Part shown: positions 46,990 through 60,100 of the stretch, piece after piece
How positions within the stretch are numbered: position 1 is the stretch's first letter
Layout of the letters: every line of letters starts with the position of its first letter
From: Telmatactis stephensoni
Taxonomy: Eukaryota; Cnidaria; Anthozoa; Actiniaria; Isophelliidae
Assembly: GCA_029948255.1 (NCBI GenBank)
Contig: JALIZF010001438.1
Location: 124,001 to 188,000 of the forward strand
Length of the DNA stretch: 64,000 nucleotides
Direction of reading: 5' to 3'
Program-made: the position numbers and the translations under genes
The notes under the pieces: model-generated
Seen by the model: only the letters and a program-made list of their open reading frames with translations
Told to the model about the DNA's origin: nothing
Databases searched by the model: none

Positions 46990-49380
46990 GCTTGAACGTA
47001 AAAAAAACTCTTAATTTGCAACTCCCAAGCATAAGGGAGACTAAACAAACAACGTTGGTCTTTCGCCATTATCGTGCTTACACGTCATCTTGTACTGCAT
47101 GCTATAGTTGTATGTATTGTTTCTGTCCTGGTGGTTTTAACTGAAACATGGCATGTAATATCAGCACAGATAGGTTCAAATTAATAAAATTGGCTACAAT
47201 TCAGACTCAGTGCTATTACTGTTATTTTCAATTCATTCATTCAGTATATTACAAATAATATTGCAAACTCATTGATCGAAATGTAAAATGTTATTAATTT
47301 CACTGTCATAATGGCTGCTGTAATTAGCATAAATGTTGAGACTGAAATGCATGAATGATTCTGGAAAAGCAACTCTTTGAAATTATGAAAGACGTTGATC
47401 AACGTAATTGTGTGCAAGTTTTAAAAAAAAGCTATTATTTCTTGACAACGCTTAAGGATCAGTTTACATTGTGAACATCGTATCCTCAAAATGAGCGAGA
47501 CAACCCAGGCAACCATTCATAAATAAAAACAATTGACTGCGCATAAATTCTTAAATATACCTAACCAAAACTGATGAAACTGTCTAGAAATACAAGCCAC
47601 GAAGTATAAATTGTTCTGTAGTTATTTGTAGTAACCTTCGTAATATATAATAGATATCGTAATTTGTAATAAGGCTTTGTTGTAATTAGTAATAATATAT
47701 AAGCTGTCGTAATTTGTGATAACTTTGTCGCAATTTGTAACAAACAAAGCTATCGTAACTTGTAATAAACCAAGCTATCGTAATTTGTAATGACAGATTG
47801 TTGTAATTTATAAGTTATAAGTAATGAAAACAATTTATTGTACGATTTATTACCTCCGAAGAGAGAGAGAGAGAGAAGTTTAAAGGCAAGATCCTACTTA
47901 AAGAAAGTACCGAAAGGTTTAAAAAAATGTTTTATTTAATATTGCTAATTTGTAATAACCACGTGACCGCACTATTTTGTCCATGGACGTGCAGCCTGCG
48001 TACTCATTTGTTCAGCATGTGTTTACTAATGAAAAAACAAAGTCCCAAATATAAAAACAGAAAAAAATATCAGATCTTCTCTTTCGGTGAGATAGAAAAC
48101 GGCAAACAGATCATTCAGAGAATAGGAAAGATTTATGGCCTTGTAGGGGTTCATCGTTGTAAATATCATAATTGGCGGTACCAGAAAGGAGTTGCAGAAA
48201 CCGTCTCGGGGACTCCAATATATTTTGGACGGGGATGATACACATTAAGTTAGACGTCGGTACTTTACCGAGATATCGAGATCGGCAAAAGAGGCAAAAT
48301 AGCTTGAGCCACGCCATTTTTTTGGTTGGCTGTAGGGAAAAAAAAAACGACTATCATCCCCAAAACATCCTTCCTTCCTTCCATCATTTCCTCCTTCCTT
48401 CTGCTAATCTATTTAAAGGCTCTCTTTTTACGGTGGTTGATGTATTCACCAGCTGTGTTCTGAGGCTAAATGAATTACGTTCCTCACTCACTTTGTAAAA
48501 AGCATATCTAAACCATGAAAAGGTATTGTAAATTGCTTTTATACGGTACTCTGACATTTTTTTATTAGTTTCTACATAATTCCATTTGGCTTTTGCCATG
48601 CTCCAGTGGGTTAACAATGCATGCATTATATCATATCATATTACACATTAAAATGACAGATTTTTTTCTTTCTTTTCTTCTATATGTTAGGTGAAGATCC
48701 AACATTTTAAAACACTTTTGCAATATTTGCAAAGTGAGGATATGTTAGCCTTAGACTAAACTTTATTTGCACACATTTTACAATTATATAATTACAAAAT
48801 TACAATCATTTACATAAATAATTCTTTACAGTGGGCAGTTCGTGTTTACAAGATCAAGAATATAGGAAAGATGCATGTCCGTGGTTGTCGAAATATTGTA
48901 AACTTTCGAGCTGACAACCACCCACAATGAATTTACTTAATTACTTATCACCAAGAGATTGTTAGATTTATTTATACAATTAGTAGAGACCTTAAGCTTT
49001 CAAAATTATACTAATGCACATATATTTACAGTAGTTAACAGGTGATATTTACAAACCAATACACAGATAAATCAATAGTATATTATTTACGTGGACTATA
49101 TGGTTTGCCTAAGAATTTATATTGATATGATATGACATTTTTTGAAAAGACAAATAGAGGTAAACTTTTCAATCGGTAATGGGAATTCCTTCCAAAATTT
49201 GTGATATCGAATATTGAAATGTGAATTTATCATAGTTAGATATCATTATATGCTATGCGTTGCTTCTCAGTTTAATTCATATATTGTAGATGTCACACTA
49301 GCAGATGTTCATCAGATGAGCGTGGTAGGAAACAGTTTTGAATTCATTCGAGTCAATTCATACGACATTTTGATGCAAAA
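46990..49380. other. Noncoding region
   Basis: Contains TCGTAATTTGTAATAA-type direct repeats at about 47630-47810 (roughly nine units of GTAATTTGTAATA with variations) and a short GA run (47858-47876). No gene supported. Confidence 0.4.
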
Positions 49381-49429
49381 AAGATAATATTGATAATAAT
49401 TGTTTTTTATTCTTCTTTGGCACCATCGG

Positions 49430-49615
49430 ATGAAAACATTTGCTTAGAAGGTGCTAAAACGATTAAACCCTTGCATTTGCATTTTATATGTCGTTGTCCT
49501 TTTTATGATCAATTACAAGATGTCCTTAAATTACTTACTTTACTACACAACCAACGATCATTTATTTCCTTAGAACGAAGAACGAGGTTAAGAGGCTATA
49601 GGCTTCATGACTAAG
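49430..49615 (+). pseudogene. Possible LINE RT C-terminal fragment
   Basis: LHLHFICRCPFYDQLQDVLKLL in an open frame resembles the conserved H-x(3)-C-P-x-[FY] segment near the end of many non-LTR retrotransposon proteins. Too short to classify. Confidence 0.25.
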
Positions 49616-49619
49616 TAAA

Positions 49620-50760
49620 GATAATAAAAACTATTTCATAGACTAAAAAGCTCCAATGATTGATAGTTGTGTCAAGGAATCTTTCGCAAATGAATATGAA
49701 TTAATGCTTGGCCAAAAATTAAACCAGCTGTTTTATAATCCATTTATGCAAATATAGTTATGAGAAACTAAATACTTAACACAACAGGAGAACTTCCTAA
49801 ATTATATTTTGGCCTTGCCATTCCTGAAGAGCTGACATACAGTCGTAAAAACAGTTGTTTTTTCTCTTTGAAAACTAGTGATGAGCAATAAGAAGGACGC
49901 AGTAGTAGAAGGCTAGACGACTAGAAATCAGGTAAGAAAAATAATAGAGTACTGAAAAAATGATGACTTTTGATATTAAGTGAAGCTAAGAAGCCAGCCA
50001 AAATATATCCTTTACCTATCAGTACCTATCAGTAAAAAACAAATTATTAAAGGAACTAGTTTTTGACTTTTAGTCCAAAACGCCCTAGACTAACTAAACC
50101 TTAAATAGAGTACACACACTAAAAATTGAGTGTGCCATATTAGTCTAATGAAATACTAAATAGCACTAATTATACAGTAGTAAACAATAGATTAGTCAAA
50201 CTAATAGTTGGCAGTAGGCTCTAAAGCCATTGTTATCTTTTGCTTCTTATGAACTCCCACAAACTAAATAGTCATTTTCCTTTCCCAGTCAAATGAAAAT
50301 CACTCACATAAATTAAAATTACGTGCTATTTATATTCAGCGCTTTTAGCCCTAATTACTCTAATAATTAATAAAACGGCCTGGAAGGTAGACTTTCATTT
50401 TGTTGTTGTTGTTAACTTTGAGGATATGAGCATGTTTTTAGGGTAATTTAATGCCCATGTAACAGGATAATGGTATTATTATTCAGCCACACGCAACACT
50501 TTTGGCTGTCTTAATCGACGCTGCAGTACGCCTTTCTTGACATGTCCAAAAATTGTGGTCCCTAATTTACTTTAACTCGACTTTTCTCAGCATTTCCATT
50601 AGTTCGTCATGCTTATTTAAAAGGAAAGCACGCTGACGCGACAGACACACATCAGCGATAATTCAAGAAATGTTTAACGACATGCACACATTATTTTAAT
50701 GCCCGTTGTACGTCATTTTGTGTCTCCAGTTCACGTGAAATATCCGAGGGGGAATGAGTA
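49620..50760. other. Noncoding region
   Basis: No gene found. AGAGTACACACACTAAAAA and nearby GTCTAATGAAATAC (50105-50150) resemble the AATCCGTGAAA element family but lack a clear partner arm. Confidence 0.3.
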
Positions 50761-50764
50761 CGAA

Positions 50765-51104
50765 CATGCCGGGCATGTCAAATCAATCTGCTTTAGGGAA
50801 TGACAATATCAACCAGGTGATCTCGCGCGCTCGCTTCCGGTGCGTATTAGCGGCGCTCGAATGTAGGGGAACGTTCGGATTAACTGTTTTCAGATTTATC
50901 AAGGCTATACCAAAATTAAAATCCTGGTTGAAAATACCCAAGAAGACAAAATTTGATTCTACATGCAAAGCTCAAATTACAATAAGGTGTATCGACCGCG
51001 AGGGTTGTTATAAAAGGAGGCTGGGTACTAGGAAATCTTCATTTTGACAAATAATGCTTTGCGAGCGCAGAGGCGAGATCACCTGGAGGACCTGCCCGGC
51101 ATTT
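50765..51104. mobile_element. Fold-back element with CCAGGTGATCTCGC arms
   Basis: ATGCCGGGCA (50766-50775) and CCAGGTGATCTCGC (50813-50826) recur in reverse order and orientation at 51073-51086 and 51094-51103. The spacing differs by about 30 bases, so one arm has an insertion or deletion. The interior holds no recognisable coding sequence. Confidence 0.5.
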
Positions 51105-51299
51105 CTTCCCACCATGCAATGCAAGCAAATTTACATGGCCAGAACCTTCAAGTCAGATTTTATGCCCAGTATGTTATTAGTAATCGGTAAAACATTGTAT
51201 AGAAAATGTCAAATCTCAAAAGTTTATATCTGTAGAAAAAGAGTTCCTCTATTGAAAGGAAAAGTCATCCAAATGCAACAATTACTGAACTGAATATAA

Positions 51300-52117
51300 T
51301 TTATCAAAGCAGATGTAAACAGTGTAAGACAAGTTCTTAATTTCTACAGCTATAACAAAGAAAGTCTATAATATGTATTATCAGTACATTTGGCAATTTT
51401 CTTCGAAATCATTTTCACAATTAAAAAAAATCTGCTAAAGGAAAAAGGGAAGTTTCTCTTCCTAAAAAGATTTCAAAAAGTGTCACCTATTTCTCAAACT
51501 GTAATTTTAAATAGATAGCGACAAAAATTTGAAAAATACTAAAAGCTCCGTCATTTTTATTGCAAGCTAAGTTTGCCGAAATTTTCAGTTTGAGTTCTAC
51601 TTTAACACTTCATTCTTCAAGTCTAGAACTGAATGCTAAATTTTGCAACCTTTTTTCTTTAGACTTACAAGAACATTTTTATAAATTGTTATAACACACG
51701 TTGCGAAAGGGTTCGAAGATTGAATAATACTGTTAGAAATACTAATATTATTATGTCTATACAATCATGGAATTCTGACCCACGAAATTGTCACATAATT
51801 GACCAATTTACAACAATTTTATTAACCAAATTCGAACACGTATATACCATCTTCGCCATAGGACATAAGTTGTAAGGGGGATTTTATCCAAATCATAGAC
51901 ATTTTTGACGCTAACTACTTGGGATACCTTTGCGTTTCGCTGGAACTGTGAAAACAGGTGATGACGTGACGAAAGGAAACAAAGCTGAACAGCCAAACAC
52001 CTCCCTCCTGCCCCCATCCCATTCCAAATGAACTTTGTTTTATCCCCGTCACTTTTAAGCCTGCTCTATCTATTACAACAGCTCACATTTCCCATTTATG
52101 TATTTTAAATTAGAAAT
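51300..52117. other. Region upstream of gene F
   Basis: No gene or repeat recognised. The promoter of gene F should lie at the right end. No TATA box at a clear distance from 52118. Confidence 0.3.
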
Positions 52118-54071
52118 ATGAAACTTTTGGCTGAAATCAGTATTTTGCTATGGATTGCATTCTGCTGTGAGGGTATCACTTCTACGCGTAAGTATTCAAA
52201 TAAAACGAAAACGCAAGTCATCTTACGGACACCTGGTTCCCGTTTCGCAAAGCCTGCAAAACTATTGTAAATCGAACCATCCTGTTATTCTTAGGATTTA
52301 CAATTGTTTTAACCTTATATGTAAGTTAATGAATGGAATTTTAACTGGTAATTTTGTCAAGCTCATTAGTGCAACTGAAGATGTTTCTTGCATAGGACTT
52401 TACGAAGCACGTAGATTACGCACGCTTTGTGAAACGTGGGAGCCTGGTAACCAAGATACGAGTTGATTTCCTCAGCAAAAAATCTACAAACATTTATTGT
52501 CACTGTTATCTCTCTAGAACGTGCTGACAGACCTCCACGTCTCTTTTAATAATTTCTTGGGTGCCTAGAGTAAACCTTTCTACAGCATAACTTAAATAAA
52601 TCTACAAATACAATTTTTTAGTTCAATCGATAAATTTAAATAACAACAACAACAAAAATTCGTTTATTCACACTTGATATGAGATAATACAAAGTTACTT
52701 CACCCGCAAGAAGTGTGCCTAATCGAAGCGGGTGAAAACGAACTAATATAATTTAAGTTAACTGACATTTTACTTATGTTTTCAAAAGTCGCCCTATGAA
52801 TGAATGTCCAATTTTTGTACTGGGTTTATTTAGGACTTCTACGTGATTTGCCAGAAGGAGCTGACGGTAAGTTGATACGATGCTAAAGATGAAGAAGGTA
52901 AAGAGTCTTTATTTTACGTCGGTAGCTCGCAATAGTCACAAATTGACTAATAAACTTGAGGCCGACGATGCGCTCATTTAGCCCCCCTCTCTTCATTAGC
53001 GCTCCGTTTAAGGGTACTTAAGGTGACTGACTACGTTGGCACTGCGCATGATTTCGCGCATTACGTCTTAAGCAATGTCATAGCGCGCGGAGATTTCAGC
53101 GAACAGCAAAAATCATAGAAAAACTTAAGTTTTTGTACAAAAATCAGCTCCAAATTTATTCTTGTGGATTTAAATACTCAAAATCATTAGAGAATGAAGT
53201 AAGAATATTTTCTTTTTGGAAAAAACAGTGAGCGCTCGCTTGTTTTCGTCAACACAAATTTGAATCAAGCTCGCGCTACGCGTCATTTTTAAAATGGCGG
53301 CACTTCCGGTTAGCATTTTTTAGCCCTTTTTAACAACTTCAAAGGCACAAAACCCTTCATTTTTGCACGGGACCCTATACTTTTTTTTCGTTTATTTAAA
53401 AAAACACCTAAAAATCTCAATCATATCAATTTTGCAAAAAAAGTTAATTATTCTAGCATATGAAAAAATTGATTTTTGTACAAAATTTTGCTCGACATGA
53501 GGACAATTGTGGTTGGTACCTCGCGGCACAAAAGCCAAGGAATGAAGGTATTTTGCTGTTCTCACATCAAAAGTATTTATGCCATTTTGCAGAATACTCC
53601 ATTAGCTAATATTTACATAATTGTAGCCTTTGTAGAAATGTTATTTCCCTAATTCTTAATTTCTTTTCTATTCACTTCCGGTTGAGCGATTTTCGCATCA
53701 AAAATTCGGAGATAGGCATTCATACAATGCTGATTATCTCGAAAACGAGTGCGGGACCCCCCTTTTTTCTTTTCATTTTTGGGATCAGCATTAAATTTCG
53801 TTCTAGAAAATTGTGGTTTAAACGATATTTAATTACTTTTTGCCAACGTAGTCAGTAACCTTAAAGCTAATTAAAGCTACATGGAAAGGGAAGAAGTCGA
53901 AACTAGGATGTGAGATCACTGGGAATCGAACTCGGGACCTCTCGCACCAAATTTTCGCATCCTTGTGCCACCTTTAATTGCTCCTTAGGAAGCCCCAAGG
54001 AGCAAGGAGTCTTATGCTGTTAAATTTCGATACAGTCGAGTACAAGCCATGCATTCTCCTAAAAGAAAAAG

Positions 54072-54103
<32 letters not shown>

Positions 54104-57100
54104 GTGAGTCCCAGCACAAGCAGCACACAGTGATTCTTCATCTGCTGACACTCACACTCACTGCCTCTGCATTGAATCGAATATTTTACGTAAAACACTC
54201 GACCAGTGGCGTAGCTCTCAGTACACACATACGTACAGGTAGACCTCGAAAGCTGGTAAAATATTAGCAAACTATTAATTAGACTAAGGAATCCGGATTG
54301 TTTTACCTTGTTGATTTTTCAGCGACTGAGATAATGAGTACCTCAAAACAAACAAACAAAAATTAAAAGAAACAAAAACAGACAAAACAACAACAACAAC
54401 AACAACAACAACTTGGGCGACTTCAATTAAACTTGTCCACATATAATTTACCAGTTGAGCTATTGCTCTTGGTGGCTAAAACAGTAGCTACATTTGTAAA
54501 TAATGTGTAACAGTTGTACGGAAGTCTGGCTACGCCACTGTCGACCCTTTTTCTTTTGTTTTTCTTTTTATTCTTTTTGCGATGAGGGAGTAAAAAGGCG
54601 AGAAAAACCATTTGCATTTGTGGCCTCATAAGGAGGAAACAAGGCATCAAACAAACTAAGTTCATGTAAATCTTTCATCCCCGGGCCGGGCTTGGACTCG
54701 TGCTGAAGCGAATGACAAGCGCTTATAATGAAAGGTGGTGTTTTATATTTAGTCTGCAGAGATCGTTACCCACAAATATGTCACCTGTACAAAAACTTAA
54801 ACCATTGGACTGTCGGTGAAAATATTCACCATTTTATGACCACGAATTGCCGTAAAACAATGGGCTATTGTAATCAAGGTAATGATTCGTTATTACGATT
54901 CAGTATCGATCGGCATGCAACCCGCGCTAAATCGATAATTTCGTACTGTACGGAAATCGACAACAATAAGCGCGATGTTGAGTAAAATTATGATCTCAAT
55001 TATCGTATCAAAGCCATCAAGTCTTATTTCTTAAAATATCAAATTAGAAAGTTTGATTTTTTAAATTATATATAAAGACATATTATACAACTTTGATTAG
55101 CGAAAATTTTAGGGGGGAATCTAGAACAATGTCGAGGTTTAAAACAACCTCATGAAGCGACCTGAGGTTGGACGAGCAAAAGAGACCCGAAAGATATTCA
55201 ATTTAAGATTTGTGGAAATTGAGGGAAAATGTATGTTCTCACAGACAACGAATTTGCTGAACGTTTTTGCAGTAGGTATGGCCGTTTTTACTCACAAAGA
55301 CAAAGTAAGCCTCGCTTCTGAAGATAACCCTCGAAGAAAAAATCGCCCACAACTGGTATTCCCACATGAGTATTAAGACAAAATTTCCAATTAAATTTCG
55401 TAATGCTCTCTAGGGTACTTTCGGCTTTATACGTTTGGTTAAGGCCAATTTATACACGATACAATTTTTGCCTACAATTTGTCGCATGCAACAACCCTAC
55501 AACTTGCTTACAACTATTGCGTGCGACAAGAACAAAAGGTTGTAGGATTTTGAAATAATGTTTTAAAACCTTATAACAGTTGTAAGCAAGTTGTAGGGTT
55601 GTTGCATGGGACAAGTCGTAAGTAAAAATTGTATCGTGTAAATTGGCCTTTACACCACACACACGACGTGAAGCTCGGTTCGATATAAAATTGATTGAGC
55701 ATTGTCTACTGAAACGTAAGCAACGTACACTGAAAATTTCGATGAATGTGAATTATGAACTCATAATTAATATGGGCTGAAAGGGGTTTGTGTGAATCCG
55801 TGATTTGACTAAAATCCTATGCGTGATCCGTGAAAGTTAGCCAGATTTTGCTGTGATTTTTAAATATGCATAATTCGTGAATTGACGAAACTGCTTCAAG
55901 CGTGATTCGTGAGCTGACTGAAGCGTGATTCGTGATCATTCGTGAAATATGAACATCAACACAATTTAATCATATTTCAAATCTAACTAACTCAACTCAA
56001 CTCAAAAACTTTACTCAAAAACTTACCAAACTTGCAAGTAAAATGTCTTTCAATCTTGCTCTTTCTCTCCATCTTGACTTCGCTGTATAGATCTAGATTT
56101 ACTGTACATTTTAGCACAAAACGCACGCGTTGCATGCTGGTCGACACATAGTTTTTAATAGATAAAAAAGTAGGTAGGTAGGTAGGTAGGTAGGTAGGTA
56201 GGTAGGTAGGTAGGTAGGTAGGTAGGTAGGTAGGTAGGTAGGTAGGTAGGTAGGTAGGTAGGTAGGTAGAAAAACACAGACAGACAGACACTGGGACTGC
56301 ATGGTCATTACAACAATCTTTGGTAAAAGTTTTAAAAAACAAACTGATTATCCTCTTTGAAAATTGAATATAAGAAAATGAAATAATAATAATATAATTC
56401 CTTGAAGCCAGAAAGAAGTTAAGAAATTTTTTCCAAGTACCTACCCTGAATCACTGAACAGGCTTTATTTCACAAAACTGTACATGCACGGAAAACAACT
56501 AAATCAAAACAATTATTTTTTTAATTATGTGTACTCACATCAAACAATATGCAACTTTAGATACCGTAGAATTTCTTGTTTTTTTTGTTACATGTTCGTT
56601 TGTCCATCAAACTCCTCTCGAAATCGAGCAAAATATACAATTTGGTAGACAGTCGCCTGTTATTCAGTTTTCCTTGAATTACTGAAAAATCCCCAACATG
56701 TAGAAAGAAAATCATAATTAAGCCACTTTTGTTCTTGTATTTACTACAAATATTATGACGAACACAAAGCATCTGAAAGAAGAACAAGGTCCATAAAGTG
56801 ACACTATTCTTGAATTTGAAGAAGATCAGTCTTGTCTGTGGAGCAAATTGTTCAATGAAAACTCATCTAAAATAGTAAAAAGGTCCAATAAAGTTTCCCT
56901 TGATAGTCATTAGTATTCCATAAAGTCTAATAAAACATATATTCTGTCGATTTGCAAACTAAAGCGGTAGTTTTTTCGTTCAAATTTCCAACTGTCGATC
57001 ATAATCCCCCGGGGAGGGGGGGGGGGGAATCCTATATATAAGAGGACGGGGATGCTCGTCGGAAATTTTAAAAATGACCCCTAAAAGGTACCAAAGTCAT

Positions 57101-60100
57101 ATCCGGGGTGGGCGTGGCAATACATGTTTTTACCCCTAAAAGGTACCAACTCAAAAACACTAAATTGAACATTTTGCATATTTTAGTCAATCAAGCGATC
57201 AATTGTGTCTATTTATATACGAACAATTTGATGGTCGTGCAATCCGATCTTTGTTTCCAGTATTTAATCGTTGATGGAGGAAAAAATCACCCTAAAAGGT
57301 ACCAGCAAGGTCTCTAGTACTCCACTAAAGTCTGAGATACCCTAAAAGGTACCAGATCACTGATTTTGACCCCTAAAAGGTACGACGAGCATCCCCGTCC
57401 ATTTCCGATCGGAGTCCCCCCCCCCCCCCCCCGGGCATAATCCAGCGACCACGCGTGGTTTGGTAAATCTTTTGATTGATTCTATTTTCTTCCACTTGCA
57501 TACTTTAGGTGACTTATTAATGACTGTTTTTGAAAGAATATTTAACCTAGGCGCCTTTAGCTAGATTTTCAAGCTTTAAAACAGGCCTTTTTTCGACAAA
57601 AACTTATACCAAAACACATAATTATTCAACTCTGAGATTTCATCTTTCCCACCAGTTTTAGCATCAAAATGGATTCCTTGATCTGATTTGCCAGAACATG
57701 AATTTCTTAGTTTTTGATTGGCCAACTGGGCAAAAATGATGCTATTGATGATCCAAAATGATGATGCCATAAATGCTTAAATAGCACAATTTTTAATCAA
57801 ACAGATGGCAGAATTTTAAAATGGATATGTAATCGATCGATTGATTGAGTGAGTGAGTGACTAAGTGATTGATTGATTGATTGATTGATTGAATGATTGA
57901 ATGATTGATTGATTGATTGATTAACTGTCATTCATTCATGGATTCATTGATTACTTACTCAGCGTTATGCAAGTCCAAAGTCGACATCGCGTTTTTGTTG
58001 GACTCCTCTGGAAGCATAGGAAGAAGGAACTGGGAAGTTATGAAGTTATTTATCAAAGTAATTACAAGAACGATTACTTTGAGTAACAAAGAAAACCAAA
58101 TTGCTGTCGTCATGTACAGTACACGAGCTGAAGTGGTTTTCAAGTTCAATACATTCCAGGGACCGAAGAAAATCGATGAATATCGCCAGATGATAGAAGG
58201 AATGCGCCTACAACGAGGCTTGACTTTTATTGATAAAGCACTGACACTGGCCAGCAACGAAACATTTACAACTAAAGCTGGAATGAGAGAGGACGCTCGC
58301 AAGGTAAGCGTACACTTGCTGTTCATACTGATCCGTTAGTCTGTAGATATTCGTTCTTGTTTGTGCTATATAAAGCCGGATTTTGATCTTCCTAGAGCAT
58401 CTCTAAAACTGATAAGCATACTTCTTACGTTTCTTACAAAAGAAGGTACGATGTGTAAAAGGTGCATGTTTCTGACTTCTGAAAAATCACCTTCGTCGGT
58501 AACTGCCGCGATTCGTAAAACGAGCTATTGAAGGGGCGGACGGGTTTGTCCCTGTGAACATGCTTCATTGTATCAAATGATGTTTATATGGTGACTGTGT
58601 TTATAGAATGAGTGGACAGGGAGAAATATCTCTGTGGCAACAAATCCCCCTATCCTGACCTTCTTGACTGTTTGCCCGTATAACAACGATGAACAGAGGA
58701 AACTTCTTAATCAATTTCTTTTTAAAGGTACCCTCAAGCGGATTGATTGTGATAAATAATCTTTAATACTGATTGCTGTCGTGATAGCACAGGAAATCCA
58801 CTGGGTATTACCAATAAATAGATGCATTTCTTTGAAACAATTTTGCGATTATCCCCAAACTGTAACTATGATTTTGGACGTCTATGAATAATAGTTATCA
58901 AATAAGTCTCAGAATCTAAAGAAAGAAATAGAATTCCCATTCCATCTTGATACGTAAGTATTTGGAATGATTATTTGTAGATCGCAATTCTTTTTACTGA
59001 CGGCACGCAAACAACGGAAGTGGGACCTTACACTGACCCTGGTATAGCAGCACAGTCGCTAAAAGACAAAGGAGTTGAGGTCCTACACTTATGGTATTGG
59101 AAGAGACATTGATATTATGGAGCTCATTAGTATTGCCTCTAGTCTTGAGTTTGTTTTTACTGCCACCTCGTTCAGAACCATGAACGAAAGATTTATCTGG
59201 AATGTACTTTGTACAACAGGTATGACGTACAGCTTTAAAAGCTCACACCTAATTAGAGGAAATGGGGATATAACTGTAAATATCGTAAATTTGTGTTGTT
59301 TTCGTTCGCATCACACAAAATGAATGGCCATGATATCCGGGACATTCAATCGTGAAGCGTCAAATAATCTAAACATTTTAAGAGGCTGTTTATATGGAAG
59401 CGAGCCAGCCCGGTCAGCGGGCTGACTTCTTTTGTTCTGTGGCCCCCAGGGAAAAGAAAACAAAAGAAGTCAGCCCGCCTACCGGGCTGGTTCGCCTCCA
59501 TATAAACAGCTCATAAGTCGAGTCATTCGAATCTACCTTACATCACATCTAGAAATCGATGTACAATTAATAGTAGAGGTAATGGGTGGTATTTAACGTC
59601 CTTTTCCCATCTACTCCAATTGAAAGTGATCTTTCAAGGTATTTAGAGCTCCGCTGTATTCCACAGACTGATAAGAAAGAAGCTATATAAAGCTACGGTA
59701 ATACGAGCAACAAAATCACTCCACTTGTCTCGCAACATTGCTGCGAAACGAGTTGAAAAGCGATGCTGCGCGTTTTTCCACCCAAAAACAAAATAGTTTG
59801 CTGCAAGTTGAGTGAATCCTGACTTCTGATTGGATCAATCACGAACACGAAGGAAGCCGTTTCGCAGTTTGCTGCGAGACAAGTTGACTTTTTTTTGGGG
59901 GGGGGGGAGGGGGGAGGGGGGGTAATACGCGCAACATCATGAAATTTTGATTTTGTTGCCGAAAAAGTAGAGCGACTGTCTAGTTGCTGCAATAGACTTT
60001 ATCAACTTGCAGCAAACTATTTTGTTGCGAGACAAGTTTGTAATCGCGTGTAAAAACGCGCAGCATCGTTCTTCAACTTGTTTCGCAGCAATGTTGCGAG

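Noticed and set aside
54423..54665. 80-codon Lys-rich frame (-)
   Set aside because: Antisense within gene F intron 2, no domain or splice support.
55992..56342. Leu-Pro-Thr-Tyr repeat protein (-)
   Set aside because: Translation of the TAGG microsatellite.
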